Assembly: GCA_009193035.1 (NCBI GenBank)
Contig: SWDT01000012.1
Location: forward strand, 620,001-684,000
DNA length: 64,000 nt
Reading direction: 5' to 3'
From: Halicephalobus mephisto
Lineage: Eukaryota > Nematoda > Chromadorea > Rhabditida > Panagrolaimidae
Position 1 is the stretch's first letter. The number at the start of each line of letters is the position of its first letter. The position numbers and the translations under genes were made by a program. The notes below the pieces were generated by a model. The model saw nothing but the letters and a program-made list of their open reading frames with translations. It ran no database searches and had not been told where the DNA came from. Positions 47,701-59,822 of the stretch are shown piece after piece.

Positions 47701-50700
47701 TTTTCTGCGAGACAATTTATTTCCTTCCAGTCTCATGTCCAATTGTTTATCATCCCTCACTTCTGGAAGCTTCGGATTCCCTTTATTACTCGAAAAAAGT
47801 AAAATTGGCTTTGTAAAAAAGGTCAAACGTGACAAGTTTCTCAATGAATCCAACTTTGAAATTTTAAATTTATTTTTCAAATTGATTGTTGGTGAAAAAA
47901 AAATTATTTTTTAATGATTTTTAAAGTTTTTAAATTTGAAAAATTTTTTTGAAAATTTTAAATTTAAAAAAATTAATTAATTTGAATGAATCATTTTTAA
48001 TAATTTTATTTCGTAATCTTGTTTAATCTTTTTTTTAAAATACAAAATGACCACCTGTGGTACTTGTTTAATTTCTGGATTTGAGATTAGTCCTATCTTC
48101 ACTAATCCACTCGAAATATGGTTTTGTTCTATGAATAAAAAAAATATAATTTGTAAGAGTAAAATTTAAATTTACAAGTTTTTGCGTCAATAATTTTTTA
48201 ATTAAATTTCACCTGGATTGTAATTATAATTTTTGCTGATTTGAGAGTAAATTAAAATTAAAATTAATTTTGATTAAAATTGAAATTTTTCAAAAACTTT
48301 TAATTTTCAAAGCTGTTCCTCTGTCGCTTATTGCCTCAGGCCAAATTAAAGATTAGATTTTCGTTTGTAAATCCATGTAGAAAATCATTTTTGCAATGTT
48401 TTTAAACTTTGGCGTTGCGTGGGTTTTGCCAAAGATAGAATTTTATCCTCTGGGGTAGTGAATACGACACCAAAATTATTTTTTTCTGTTTTACACACTT
48501 GACTAAAGACATGTTTTATCTATTGGCGTTTTGTGTATGCCGCCAATATCAGTATTTTCGGACACTTTGCCAAAGTTAAAGTTAATATTTTTGGCGTAGT
48601 GGATATATTGCCAAGATTTTTACTATTGTTCTGGACATTTTGCCAAAGAAAAACTTTTAGTATTTTATGTATTCTCGTTAAATTATTATTTTTCGGACAT
48701 TTTGCCAAAGACAAAGTTAATATTTTTGGCATAATGGATATATTGTCAAAATCATTATTTTTCGGACATTTTACCAAAGAAAAACTTTTAGTATTTTGTG
48801 TATTTTCGCTAAATTATTATTTTCTGAACACTGCCAAAGATAAATTTGATCTTTTTGGCATAATGGATATATTGCCAAAATTATTATTTTCTGAACACTG
48901 TCAAAGACAAAGTTAATATTTTAATGTGATGTAAATATTTCTAAAATTGACATTTGTATTTTAGACATTTTGTTAAAGAAAACCTATCTTTTAACTTTTA
49001 TATATTCTTGCTGACATTTTTTCTGGACATTTTGCAACATAGGATTTATCCTTTAGCGAAATGGATGAATCTGTAAAATTTTGTTTTGGATACTTTGCTA
49101 AAAACAAACTTTATCTATTGGCACAGTGGATATATTGCCAAAATTGTCATTTATATTCTAGACATTTCGCCAAAGACAAACTTAATTTTTTTTAAAATAC
49201 ATGTTCGAAATTATTATTTTTCTGGATACTGCTAAAAATCAATATCTCCTTGACCTTCATTGTTTTATCAAGATGTCTGGCATGGACCCATTTTGGCTGA
49301 AATTATGCTTTTTATTTAGTTATGTCTTAAAAGTAGTTTTTGTCCTTTAAAAATTTAAATTTTAACATCTTTTGTCCGAATCTGCCCAAGCCTGACAAAT
49401 TGGATTTTCCATAGCTGTCTAAAGAATCTTCCAAAACCCAATGTTCCAGGTTTTTAAAAACTAAAAACACATGACCAATTCGCGATTCGTCCTTGCGTGT
49501 TTTCACGCTTGGATCGGGAGTAATATTCTATTGTTTCAAAGTTCTTGAAGTTTAAGTGATCGTAACTCCAGAATTTTCTTTGTTTTATTTTTTCCGACTT
49601 ATTAGATTGCAGAATTGACAATTTTTAGTTTTTTTAAAATTTTTATTTTTTTATTTTCTTCAGAAATTTTGGAAAATTTCTTTTTTTTAGTTTTTTTTAA
49701 AATTATTTTTTAAAATTTTTATTTTTTAACTTTTTTATTTTTTTCAGAAATTTTGGAAAATTTCTTTTTTCTGTTTTTCTTAGATGCCAGAGTTGCTAAT
49801 TTTTAAAAAGGAAAAACTGGTAAAATAGGGTCAAATCTAGAAAGGTCAGCTGTCAATTTTCTTTTTTAAAATAAATTTCACAAAAAAGCACTTCGTGCAT
49901 TTTTTCACGTGGAATAAATAAAAATTGAAATTTTTGCATTTTAGATTCAAATGGATTCTTGTTAGTTATCTGAAAATGGATCCAGAATGAAGAAATCTTC
50001 TGAAGAGAAAAAGTTTTAGAAAATATTTTTTTTTTGTTAAAAGGAGGAATTCATCGTGGTGTCCAACATTTCGAGACAACCGTCAAAATCGGAGCCTCCT
50101 GTAGTTCAGTGTTTATCTAAGGAGTCTAGCGTCGAAACAGACGAGGAACACGCGGACGAGAGACACGATTCCTTCAACGAGGCGGCTGTATTGCTGCCTC
50201 ACGTCAAGACTTCTACCTCAAACACCCCTAACACCCCCAACAACCCTCTAAGAGTTCAGTTGTTGAAGGAGAGGTTGAGACAAATGAGTGACGACGAGGG
50301 AGAAGGAAGTTGTTCTTCTTTAAACATGCCTCCGGGAGAAAGTACTGAAACAACTCCTTTGAAAGGAGTCAATTCTAGACCTCCGTTGAGATTAGAGATG
50401 ACTCCACCTATACTCCAGCACAATAGGGTTCCTGCTTCTGCGCTTCCTGATAGGTTGATAAATTCCAGAAGACAACTGAGGAAATACGCGAGTGAAACGT
50501 CATTCGGAGCAACAGCGGTCCAAGCAATGCAAATCGCCTCGGGATCCTGTGGTTCCGGGGGTTCTTCGAATGGGGGAAGTCTCTCTGCTACCAATGAAGA
50601 CCTTCCGACACCTCCTATAAGTGAATCTAGAGAAATCCGGACTCCGTCAAGGATTTTCCACGTGAGACCAGTTCCTCCCAATTCTTCCTCCAGAGGATCC

Positions 50701-53700
50701 AACGGGTGTTCCAGTGTAAATGCTGTGATAAACAAAATCAACCAAAATAAACGACGACAAGATTCTGATGATGCTAGTGGTTCTGTTATCAGCGAAAATA
50801 CGATAGCTTCAGGAGGTACAATGACTCCAGTCTCGAGAAGAAACATGAGATTCAAAATGAAACGACCTAAGAGTACTGGAAACATGGGACCAGTCCCGAA
50901 CCACTCTGGCGGAGTTATGTTCGCAGAAGGAAGGGAAACTACCACAAGTGGGGCCACGATGAATGCTTACGACCCTAGTTTCACTTCCGCAACTATCCAC
51001 AGTCTGGATTCTGGAGGTCATCAAGTGATTCCAATGCTGGATGAACGAAGACCTTCGAACTTTTACATGATGGACGACGACAGTACACACGAATTCGATG
51101 ATGACGTCAATGGTAAGTTTGGGAAAAAACAAAATTTAAAAAATAATTTTTTCAAAAAAAAATTCAGTATTTTTGTCAAATGTTAAATTTTATCAAAATT
51201 AATAAGGAAATAATTTTTGCAAATTCGGTATAATGTTCCAAGTGCCACTAATGAACATGAAAAAGCACCAGCAACTCCAGAGGGACCGAACGTCTACAGT
51301 AACCGTCTTATTACTGTTATTTTTCAATTTATAATTCAATTCCCGAGTCGTTTTAAATTTTTATTTTCTCATGAATCTTGTTCTTTCATGGACAACTTTC
51401 TCTCTAAATTGCTATTTTTAATCTTTTCATAAATTGCTTCAAAAGACAAAACTATTTTTAATTTTCTCCGAAATCAAAATGACGAAAATTTTCCACTTTA
51501 GTTTCCTTGGATTAAAGTTAAAAATTGTAGATAAACTTCTTTAAATTTCAAGATTTGACTCGAATCTGAATGTGCCAAATTCAATTAGATTTTCGTCTTT
51601 TTTCTATTGATAAAAAAAATTCAAAAAACGAACAAGTCCGAGTTTTTTTAAAATTGATTTTTTCGAGGTTGAATAATTTTTATCCATTGTACTTTTGTCT
51701 TGAAAAGATTTCCTGGTTACGATGTTGGAAGTATTTTTTACCTTTGTCCTCGACAAAGTGGGTGTTTGACAATGGCCGAAATTCTAGAATATTTTTTTCC
51801 AGACCGGCACTAAGCCTTTGAGGTATCTGGTCCTCTTCGGATTAAATGTCTTTTTTGAACGGTCATTTTTAAAGATTTATTTATTTTTCAAGATATCTGA
51901 ACGATTTTTGGCTTTTTTAAAATTGTCCAAAAATGTCAAACACCCCGTTTCCTTTTCCGGTAAATGACGTTTTTTAAAAATTAACCATTGTAAGTATTTT
52001 ATATTTTTAATTTTTTTGTTTCTTTACAAATTTAGCTTAAGGCTATTTTCGCGGTTTCTTTAACAATGTCGAAAAAGAGAGGAAGCTTCTCGTTTTCCGC
52101 TCTTCATTTCATTCTGGCTTCTGCCATTGACAGAGTTTATATTTCGTCTTTTCATTGGACCAGTTGCACAATTTGTTTTTTAAGCATTTTATAGCTTTTT
52201 GTTGCGTCTAAATTGCTTTTGATCCACCCTCAAATTTAAGGGATTAGTCAAATTTTTAATTTTTAAATTTTTTTTCGCATGAAATTAATTCTAAAAATAT
52301 TAATGTTAAAAATAAAATTTTTAACAGGTGATTATAATTTTGTTTCTGAACTTTTTTAATTTCTGCAATTTTTAAATAATGTAATTTGAAAAAACGACTT
52401 TTAGCCAAATGTTACTACTGACAATTGAGGCTTATTGGCCAAGTGTTCTCAATGCCAAATGATTTATTTTAAGATTTTTGAAAAACTCAAAAATGACCAA
52501 AGACCATTTTTGGCCAAGTATTTTCAATGCCAAAATTAATGATCTATTTTGGAGTTATGTTTTAAATGCCAAAACACACTATGAACTTCCTCCTTTTCCA
52601 ATCTTTGGATTATTGAATTTCACCTTTGCATGTTCCTAAAAAAACTTATTTTTTGTCCAACTCCTACGAAATTTTTTTAAATTGAAAGTTTTTATCGTTC
52701 CTTTTCAAACTTATTCCTCTCAAAAAAACTCAAATCTTGCAAGTCCAAAAAGTGACTTTCAGCTTTTCTTTTAAGCATGACGGATCCGCCTAATTTGTTT
52801 TATATTCACATCTAGGGCAAACAGACAATTCAGTCATCTTTCGGCAAGGCTGTTAAGAGGCAGGATGTTTTTAGTAAAGAACAGCTCCTAAAACGGAGGG
52901 CGGGAAATTCTAAAATGACTAAAAGCTTATTTGAAAGACATATAGCTGGTCCCAATTTCTCTGCCAAAAGCAGAAATGAGCTTAAAGTGGATAAATCTGC
53001 AGATTTTGTAATAGATTTTTTGGTGTTATTTAATTTGGGCATATTTTCGGAAAAATTGGTTTGGGATTCAAAATTTAACTGGGGGTGGTTGTTTGAGATC
53101 ATATTTTGACGTAAAACTTGCTTTAACAAGAATCTGCAAAATTTCATTGAAAAATCACTAATTTGATTTAAATGCATTTTTTGATACTGACATTCTGCTG
53201 TAAATGTCATGTATAATTGTCTCAAGACCTCAATAAATCCTTAATTCTAGGGAAATCTAAGATAATTCAACCAAGAAATCAAAAAGTATTTAAAATTTGT
53301 CTTTTTAACGTTATATTCTCGTTGCCATAGTAGAGTCGTTTCGAGACAAGTGAAACTTATTTTTATTACTTTCCTTCAGAACGGGTCTGTCACAAATTCA
53401 GACTTTTTCATTTTTCGATCATTCATAATGTTGTCCCCTCATCCATCATAAAGACATGCTCGATCACCAGATGTCCAATTCGGCTTCTGAATCCCCGACA
53501 GGATCCTCCTCTGTCCAAGTAATAGTGACAAGTGACCAAAATGGAGTCCGGTCTTGTCCATCTACCTTCATCGGAATGGCCACAAAACCCCCAGAACCAC
53601 GTCATCGGTTATTCACTCGGAGGACTTCTCATACGCTTTTGTTTGTTCCGGAACAAAGAAGAGTCAGCACGATTTCTGGAACTTCTATCACTAGTTGTCC

Positions 53701-56700
53701 TACAGAATTCAGTGAAGATTCAGATGACACGAAGATTACTACAACCAGTGGGACAGTCGGAAGGAACCATGTGAAGCATCCGTCTGCTCCAGTGGCGACT
53801 GTCTTGGCACAAGAATCGTTAACTAATGAAACTTCTCATTTGACTACTGCTTGTGCTTCTGATATCCTAAGACGAAAATCTGTCCAAACCGGAGCTCCAG
53901 TCATTGGATTTAGACCGAAAAAAGCTTTTGAAAGAAGAGCTTCTCAACCAACAATTTCTATTAATTTAGTCAACATGAACAACAACGGAAGAAGAGTTTT
54001 GGAAAATCAACAACAAAACCAGATTACAAGAATAGCTATGGCTTCTGGATTGCCTCCGGGAACACTGGCCAAGAGAGTCTCCTGGATGTCAATGAAGTCG
54101 CTTCAGGATTGTGCTGAACCTTTATTGGAAATTCGGAAAAAAAACGGAGATGACGGACCTAGAAGTGATTCCAGAACCAACAGTCAACTGGGCAGTGTGA
54201 TTCAACTCAACGAAACCTTCGATATTGAATCCGATACCCCTCCAATGGACACCCTCAGTTGGAGTAATGCTGGTGCTTATTAAAAATAATTATTAAATAA
54301 TTCAAAATTTAATTTTTTAATTTTCTTCATTGTATTTTTTTTCAGATGAATTCGACAATGTGACCTTGATGTACTCCAAACACGAAAAAATCCCCATGAA
54401 GGACTTTGGAAGCGAGATCAGAGCCACTATGGACATTGATCACTTGCTCAACAAGGCCATTCTTTTGCTGGATCTCCAGGAGACTTCCTTGGAAGAAATC
54501 TTTGCAAAGTAAGTTTGTCATATCCGAATTTTTAATGAAAAATCATGAATATAATTTTTATTCAAAACCAGATGAAAAATTTCTGAAATATTTGTTGATT
54601 CTTTGTGGAAATTATATTTGTGTAATTTTTCACAGCAGTCAATTGGGATTCATTAGAAAGAATATACAGTCAAACTTGGATATAAGGTACCCCCTTGGGA
54701 CTGGGTAAAGCGTATGTTATAAGAAAGGATATATCATAGCAGGGGTAAATTTGAGGACAAACTAACCCAACTCACTCACACCGTATGCTATAACAAGAGA
54801 TATGTTATAGTAGGAGTATCTTATATTCAAGTTATACTGTATATAACTCGACATATTTTGGAAAATCGTACGTATGAGGTTGCCATTTAAGACCAAACGA
54901 AAGGTCTTCAAAAAGGATATTTTTATGACCCCAAGGGAAGCTATATATGTAATTTTTCATAGAATTAGATTGACGTTAATTATAAAGTCAGAATCCCAGT
55001 CGACAAATATGAAAAAGTTTATGTAAAACCAGATAACTTTTAAAAAGTATTTTTAAGATTTTGAAGGGAAATTATAAAATATTTTTTCCATAAAATTTGG
55101 TCAATACTCGTTAAAAGATAAAATATCAAGTGGCAAATATATTAATTTGCGTGTGTGTAGTTTGCACTGAAAATTGACCGTAGTTTTCAAAAAAGTACTT
55201 TTTTGTGATTTCGAAGGGAAACTATATGCACATGATTTTCCGTAACGGTCTGTTGACGTTTATACTTTAATGAATCCCAGCTGAGGCCACCCTCGGGCAT
55301 TTGTTCACTTTGTTTCTAAAACGAAAAAAATTGAAACAAAAAGTTCCCAGAACTACTTTATGCCCTCAAGGGATATTTTTAGTTTAAAAATGACGGAATT
55401 TGAATAATTTCAGAATCATTCATGAAATGGATATTCAAGAACCAGAGTTCACTTCTGAGCAAGTCAGATCCGTCTTGTTCACCCAGGACGCAAATAACCA
55501 GTTTCACATCCTCTCGAGGACTGTCCAAAGCATCTGCACCACGGGTACAATGGGAGGAAGCTTTGATTATGATCAAACTTGGATTTGTGCTTTATGCATG
55601 CTAAATACAGTACAACATAGACATGTGGCCATTGCCAGATTGTCTCATCCGACTAATTTGGGAAGAACTATGCAGGATTTAAGATTTATCATTATCGTCA
55701 TTGCTCCAAGCAGAGCGGTGGGTATTTTCGAAAAAAAATGATTTTCAAATTGAGGAAAATTTGTTCGGAATTTTAAAATGACTTTTTGGTTGAATTCGTT
55801 GCAAAAGTTCATAAATAACAAAAATGTTGTTTTTAAATTTACAAATAATCTATATGCATTTAATTCATTTAAGGTCTTGAAACGATTTTTGGTTGAATTC
55901 GTTGCAAAAGTTCATAAGTAACAAAAATGTTGTTTTTAAATTTATAAATAATCTATATGCATTTAATTCATTTAAGGTCTTGGAACGATTTTTGGTTGAA
56001 TTCGTTGCAAAAGTTCATAAGTAACAAAAATGTTGTTTTTAAATTTACAAACAATCTATATGCATTTAATTCATTTAAGGTCTTGAAACGATTTTTGGTT
56101 GAATTCGTTGCAGGAGTCCATAAATAACAAAAATGTTGTTTTTGAATTCAGTAAAGTATTAAATGCACTTAATTCGTTTGAAGACTATTAAATTACAAAG
56201 TAAATACGCCCTTGGTCTCAACACGATTAATATTAGTTTTACCGTAATCTGATTTTTTCAGAAAGGTACCAAAACGGCCCTCGAAACGACCAGGACTTTC
56301 GCTACCTTGTTTGCAGACATGGATATTCGTCAAAGACTGGTAATGGCCCAATCTGTCGATGAATTTAGATCTACACTTCTCGAAGCTGCTAAAGAACTGG
56401 CCATGGAACAGAATCAATGGAGAGAACGAAAAGCTTCAATTCATCTATCTCAAGCCAAAGAACAAGTTTTCGGTAATGGTCCTTGGTACCCTTTCCGAGG
56501 CCTTATTCAAGATTTTAAACGAAGACGGAAACATTACATTGCCGATTATCTCGACGGATTACGTGGTCACAAAACGATCCAAAAATTATTTAGCACGGTT
56601 ATATTTTTATATTTTGCCTGTTTGCTGCCAGCAATAGCCTTTGGGGTTTTGAACGATGACAACACAAATGGAGGAATCAGTAAGTATACTGTAATTGAAA

Positions 56701-59700
56701 AAATCAATAACTATATTTGAAGATGAAAAATTAAAAATCATTCGTGATGAGACCGGTACTTGAAAGTTATCTTTAAAAAATTAATTTTTTAAATAAAAAA
56801 TACCGGTTTTAACACGAAAAATGTCCGAAAATCAGTGACCGAATTACTTGTTGAAGAACAAATCAAGTATCATTCGTGTCAAGATCGGTGATTTTTTATT
56901 TAGTTTTTTTTTATATTTATTTTTATAAAAATTTTAATAATTTTGATGTAAATTATATTTATTTTTCGTCCGTAATTTTTGACTGTTTTTTATTAAACAT
57001 CATTCGCGACGAGACCAATGATTTTTTGTCTGACATTTTTGTGATTTTTATTTTTTAAAAACGTCATTCATAAATCGGTCTCATCGCGAATAATGTTCGA
57101 TTATTTTTCGATTTTTTCGATTTAATAATTTCTTTTTTGATGATTACTGTAAAATAATCAACATGTTTCAGATGTCAGAAAAGTCATTTTTGGTCAAGCT
57201 ATTGGAGGAATTTTCTTTGCCATCTTTGGCGGTCAACCCATGATTGTTCTGTTGACAACAGTACCCTTGGCGATTTATATAAAAGTAATTTACCGGATAT
57301 CACAGGATTTGGGCTATGATTTCTTCGCCATGTATGCCTGTGTCGGGTTATTTTGTCAACTTTTTCTCATCGTGTACGCAGGCACAGAGCTCTGCAACTT
57401 GATGAAGTTAGCAACAAGGTCAGTTTTCAATGAACTTTTAATTTTTTTAAATTTTCTAAAATACAATTTTGTCGAAATTTCTAAATTACAGTGGAAAATT
57501 CGAAAAATCTTCGAAATTTAAAATTCGAAAAATTTTCAAAAATTTAAAATCAGAAATTCGGAAAATTTTCGAAAATTTAAAATTAGAAATGAGAAAACTT
57601 TTTAAATAAATTGTAAAAAATTGTCAAAACAATTTTCATTTTTTATCAGATTGAACACCCTAATTGGCATCCGTTCACTTTTCGCCAAAAATTTAAACTT
57701 GGCAATGTTGTCATTTTGCCAAAGTTTCATTTTTTAATTAAAATATTTTTTAATTTTAATAAAAATTTTAAACATAAATTTTAAATCTAATCCTAAAACT
57801 TCCGAAAATTCGTGTTGAGATAATTTCGTAATAAAATTCATTTTTAATTTTCATATTTTATGATTTAGGTCAGCAGAAGAAATGTTTTCCTTATTTATTG
57901 CGATCGCGTTTACGGTAGAATCGATAAGAGCGATTCACTATTCGTTCCGGGACAACTACTACGATTGCGACGAGAATTACGAAGAAAAAGCAAAACGGGC
58001 AATAGAGTCGGTGAATATTACTAGTTCTGAACTAGGAATCCCGTGTCAAAGAGATACTTCTATCCTCTACATGTTGTTAATGTTTGGAACCCTCTGGTTG
58101 GGATTGTTTTTATACAACTTTAGAAAAACACCGTATTTGACAAGAAGCAGAAGAGAGTGGTTGGCCGATTACGCCCTTCCGGCTAGTGTTTTAATCATGT
58201 CGTTTGCGGGTGCTTATTTGTTTAGCGAAATTGACAGTAAGTTGTTAATTATTGTTTGAAAGAGTAATAATCATCGATTTACTTTGAATTTTACTCTCAA
58301 ACTTGGGTAATTAAACAGCTTACAATAAAAGTATTAAAAGACACAAACCCCGCAGTCGATAGTGCTTTACTAAGATATAGGGAACTTGTTTAAAATATAT
58401 AAGGCTTACAGGGGAAGGGGTCCCAGAAAAGTGCCGTGTAAGCCTTATATATTTTAGGCAAGTTTCCTTAGGGGAATTTCGTAAAAAAATCATTTTAATT
58501 TCCTATAAGGGAGCTTGTTTGAAATATGTAAGGCTTACAGGGGAAGGGGGTTCCAGAAAAGCGCCATGTAAGCCTTACATATTTTAGACAAGCTCCCTTA
58601 GCGGTCTTTCTGGATCTATGGCGTTATCGCCGTTCCGATCAAGTATTGATGAAAATATAATTTTCGTTTCGAAATTTACAGAAATACAAATATCATTCAA
58701 AATCTCGAAACAAAATACTGTAAATTTATTTTTTTCCAAAATTTAAATTCTTCAATAAAGTCGTTTCGAGATCTGTGAAAAAAATTTCATCAATGGTCCC
58801 AGGAGGAAATTTATAAATTTAATTTTTTCGTTGCAAGACTAAATTTCTGCAACAATGATCTTGAAACGAAAATTTTATTTTAATTTCATTCCAAAACTAA
58901 AATAATTATTTTCAGAAGACATGTTCAAACTCCGTCCAGAAGTCCCATTGATGGCGATTCCTCCAATTTTCTCCTTGCCTTGGGAAGCTTATCCGGTTTG
59001 CATGCTTCTCGGATTCTTCCTGTCTTTTTTGTTTTATATGGATCAGAATATCACTAGTTCCATTATCAACAACTCACAAAACAAGTAAATTTTTATTATT
59101 TATATTTAATAAATAAAATTAATTTTTAGATTGAAGAAAGGATCATCGCAACATTTGGATCTGTTTGTCGTGGCGATTTTGAACATGTTTCTTTCCCTCA
59201 TGGGCCTTCCTTGGATGCACGGGGCTCTGCCACATTCCCCGCTGCATCTGCGAGCCTTGGCCGATGTCGAGGAAAGAGTCGCCCAAGGACATGTTCACGA
59301 AGTGTAAGATTAATTCCTTTCAATTAAAATAAACATACTTTTCCAGGATAATGAATGTTCGTGAAACCAGATTAGCAACTCTAATCGCCCATATATTAAT
59401 TTTGTCTTCTGGATTCACATTACTTCCATTTCCACTTCGATGGATTCCGACTTCTGTTCTTCATGGACTCTTCCTCTACATGGCCTTGACCTCCTTGACC
59501 GGAAACGAAATGTTCGAACGTTTGTTGTTGTTAATCACAGAACAACAAGCTTATCCACCGACACATTACATAAGACGAGTTCCACAGCGAAAAATCCATC
59601 TTTTCACAGCATGCCAATTAATCCAATTAATGTTACTTTGTGCGATCGGATTTTCGCCTTATCCTTTTGTCGAAATGGTCTTTCCTATTGTTTGTTTCTT

Positions 59701-59822
59701 CTTTATACCAATCAGGTAATTTTAAATTAATTTTAAAATTTAAAAATTTTTCTTTTAGGCACATGTTGATACCTCGAATAATCGACTACAAATACCTTGA
59801 CGCTCTTGACGGTCGCCATTAA
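38318..59822 (+). CDS. SLC4 anion/borate-family transporter, SLC4A11-like (abts type)
   Basis: Membrane transporter of the bicarbonate family; the core is closest in pattern to SLC4A11. Core exons: 54346-54508, 55414-55717, 56262-56679, 57172-57418, 57869-58236, 58916-59084, 59130-59303, 59347-59715, 59759-59822, all in phase. Hallmarks: [51 protein letters not shown] in the cytosolic domain; [18 protein letters not shown] in TM1; [68 protein letters not shown] at the end. Upstream Ser/Thr-rich exons are 38318-38729, 40817-~40990, ~50044-51112 and 53456-54272; three end in phase 1, matching the next core exon. The 40.8 to 50.0 kb join is unresolved. Several first exons probably give isoforms with different N-termini. 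Substrate (bicarbonate, borate, protons or ammonia) cannot be set. Confidence 0.85.
40817..40990 (+). CDS. Second N-terminal exon of the SLC4A11-like gene
   Basis: Acceptor TTTGCAG at 40816; the frame continues [20 protein letters not shown] and [12 protein letters not shown]. An ATG at 40774, before the acceptor, could start a separate isoform ([15 protein letters not shown]). The donor is poor (TTTACG before GTCGGT), and its phase does not match the best acceptor near 50044, so a small exon may be missing between them. Confidence 0.5.
41330..41890 (+). repeat. Tandem repeats with TTGGCGTTTTGT ... AATGCCAA core
   Basis: About eight copies, spaced 50-75 bp, of TTGGCGTTTTGTnGnATGAATGCCAATT, separated by TTATTTATTATATATAAAAACTATC-type spacers or ATCTTTAAAAAAATAAAG. 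Each core is an imperfect inverted repeat (TTGGC ... GCCAA). Lies in a large intron of the SLC4 gene. Confidence 0.8.
43390..43840 (+). repeat. ~118-bp tandem repeat, about four copies
   Basis: Unit includes TTTAACATATTCCAAAATTT, a CGTAAAGACA(C)AATTTAATTTT segment and GTCTCGACACGATGATTTTT. The reverse strand has a spurious open frame through it. Intronic. Confidence 0.75.
44720..45060 (+). repeat. ~37-bp tandem repeat with TTGGCAAAGTGTCCATGAAATT
   Basis: About nine degenerate copies of TTTTTTGGCAAAGTGTCC plus ATGAAATTTATAAAC. Both strands carry spurious ORFs here (for example repeated [11 protein letters not shown]). Intronic. Confidence 0.85.
46140..46600 (+). repeat. ~70-bp tandem repeat with TTTTGGCGAAATGTGATAAT
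   Basis: Six or so copies, each with TTTTGGCGAAATGTnATAAT, then TATCTnTTTTnGTTC and AAAACATTTTTGGCAAAGTG. Intronic; again carries TTGGC words twice per unit. Confidence 0.85.
46960..47320 (+). repeat. ~95-bp tandem repeat, four copies
   Basis: Unit with AAACTTTAACAATTCTGATA, then CTTTTTnACTTTAATTTTTT, CCAATATTCAAACACATTTT and GTTTTATCCACAATTTC. High identity between copies. Intronic in the SLC4 gene. Confidence 0.85.
48520..48920 (+). repeat. Tandem repeats with GGACATTTTGCCAAAGA and TTTTTGGCATAATGGATATA
   Basis: About five copies alternating GCCAAAGAAAAACTTTTAGT-type and GCCAAAGACAAAGTTAATAT-type units, each with TTGGCATAnTGGATATATTG. TTGGC/GCCAA words recur in opposite orientations within a unit. 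Intronic. Confidence 0.75.
50044..51112 (+). CDS. Large Ser/Thr-rich N-terminal exon of the SLC4A11-like gene
   Basis: Open frame of about 355 residues ([20 protein letters not shown] at its start, HEFDDDVN at its end) with strong coding composition against an AT-rich intron background. Disordered: Ser, Thr, Asn, Pro, Gly-rich, with [20 protein letters not shown] and RRxS motifs suggesting phosphorylation. Donor AATG before GTAAGT is strong. It joins in phase to the core exon at 54346 (reading DVNDEFDNV). A 56-bp alternative exon at 51243-51298 is possible. Confidence 0.6.
53456..54272 (+). CDS. Probable alternative first exon of the SLC4A11-like gene
   Basis: Begins at an ATG with an in-frame stop shortly upstream, about 75 bp behind a TTCCTTCAG acceptor; 272 codons then a phase-1 donor (GCTG before GTGC), which joins to DEFDNVTL at 54346. 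Starts [20 protein letters not shown]; later [19 protein letters not shown] and [16 protein letters not shown]. Low in hydrophobics, Ser/Thr/Asn/Gln-rich, disordered. RKKSVQTG-like and RRASQP contexts fit basophilic kinases. It may instead be an internal exon of the longest isoform. Confidence 0.5.
54667..54839. mobile_element. Tc1/mariner- or pogo-type MITE
   Basis: A 173-bp element flanked by TA on both sides. It begins CAGTCAAACTTGGATATAAG and ends CTTATATTCAAGTTATACTG, inverted repeats with three mismatches over the first 20 bases. Inside are two related direct segments (GTATGTTATAAG and GTATGCTATAAC). The CAGTCAAAC start is common in pogo/Tigger-like families. Intronic in the SLC4 gene. 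Confidence 0.75.
55790..56150 (+). repeat. ~105-bp tandem repeat, 3.5 copies
   Basis: Unit: TTTTGGTTGAATTCGTTGCA, AAAGTTCATAAnTAACAAAA, ATGTTGTTTTTAAATTTACA, then ATCTATATGCATTTAATTCA and TTTAAGGTCTTGAAACGA. Copies nearly identical, so recent. Intronic, between core exons of the SLC4 gene. Confidence 0.9.
58371..58600 (+). repeat. Two tandem hairpins with compensating arm differences
   Basis: Copy 1 (58371-58470) and copy 2 (58505-58600) each have ~32-bp arms around a ~30-nt loop (GGGGAAGGGG ... CCAGAAAAG). Arm words: copy 1 GAACTTG ... ATATAAGGCTTACA with TGTAAGCCTTATAT ... CAAGTTTC; copy 2 GAGCTTG ... ATGTAAGGCTTACA with TGTAAGCCTTACAT ... CAAGCTC. Where the copies differ, both arms usually changed together. 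Lies in an SLC4 intron. Confidence 0.85.

Noticed and set aside
48520..48916. Plus and minus frames with repeated FFGHFAK / AKCPKN peptides
   Set aside because: Translation of the GCCAAAG tandem repeat.
50256..50957. 233-codon minus-strand frame opposite the SLC4 exon
   Set aside because: Antisense shadow of a GC-richer exon; no family, no splice partners.
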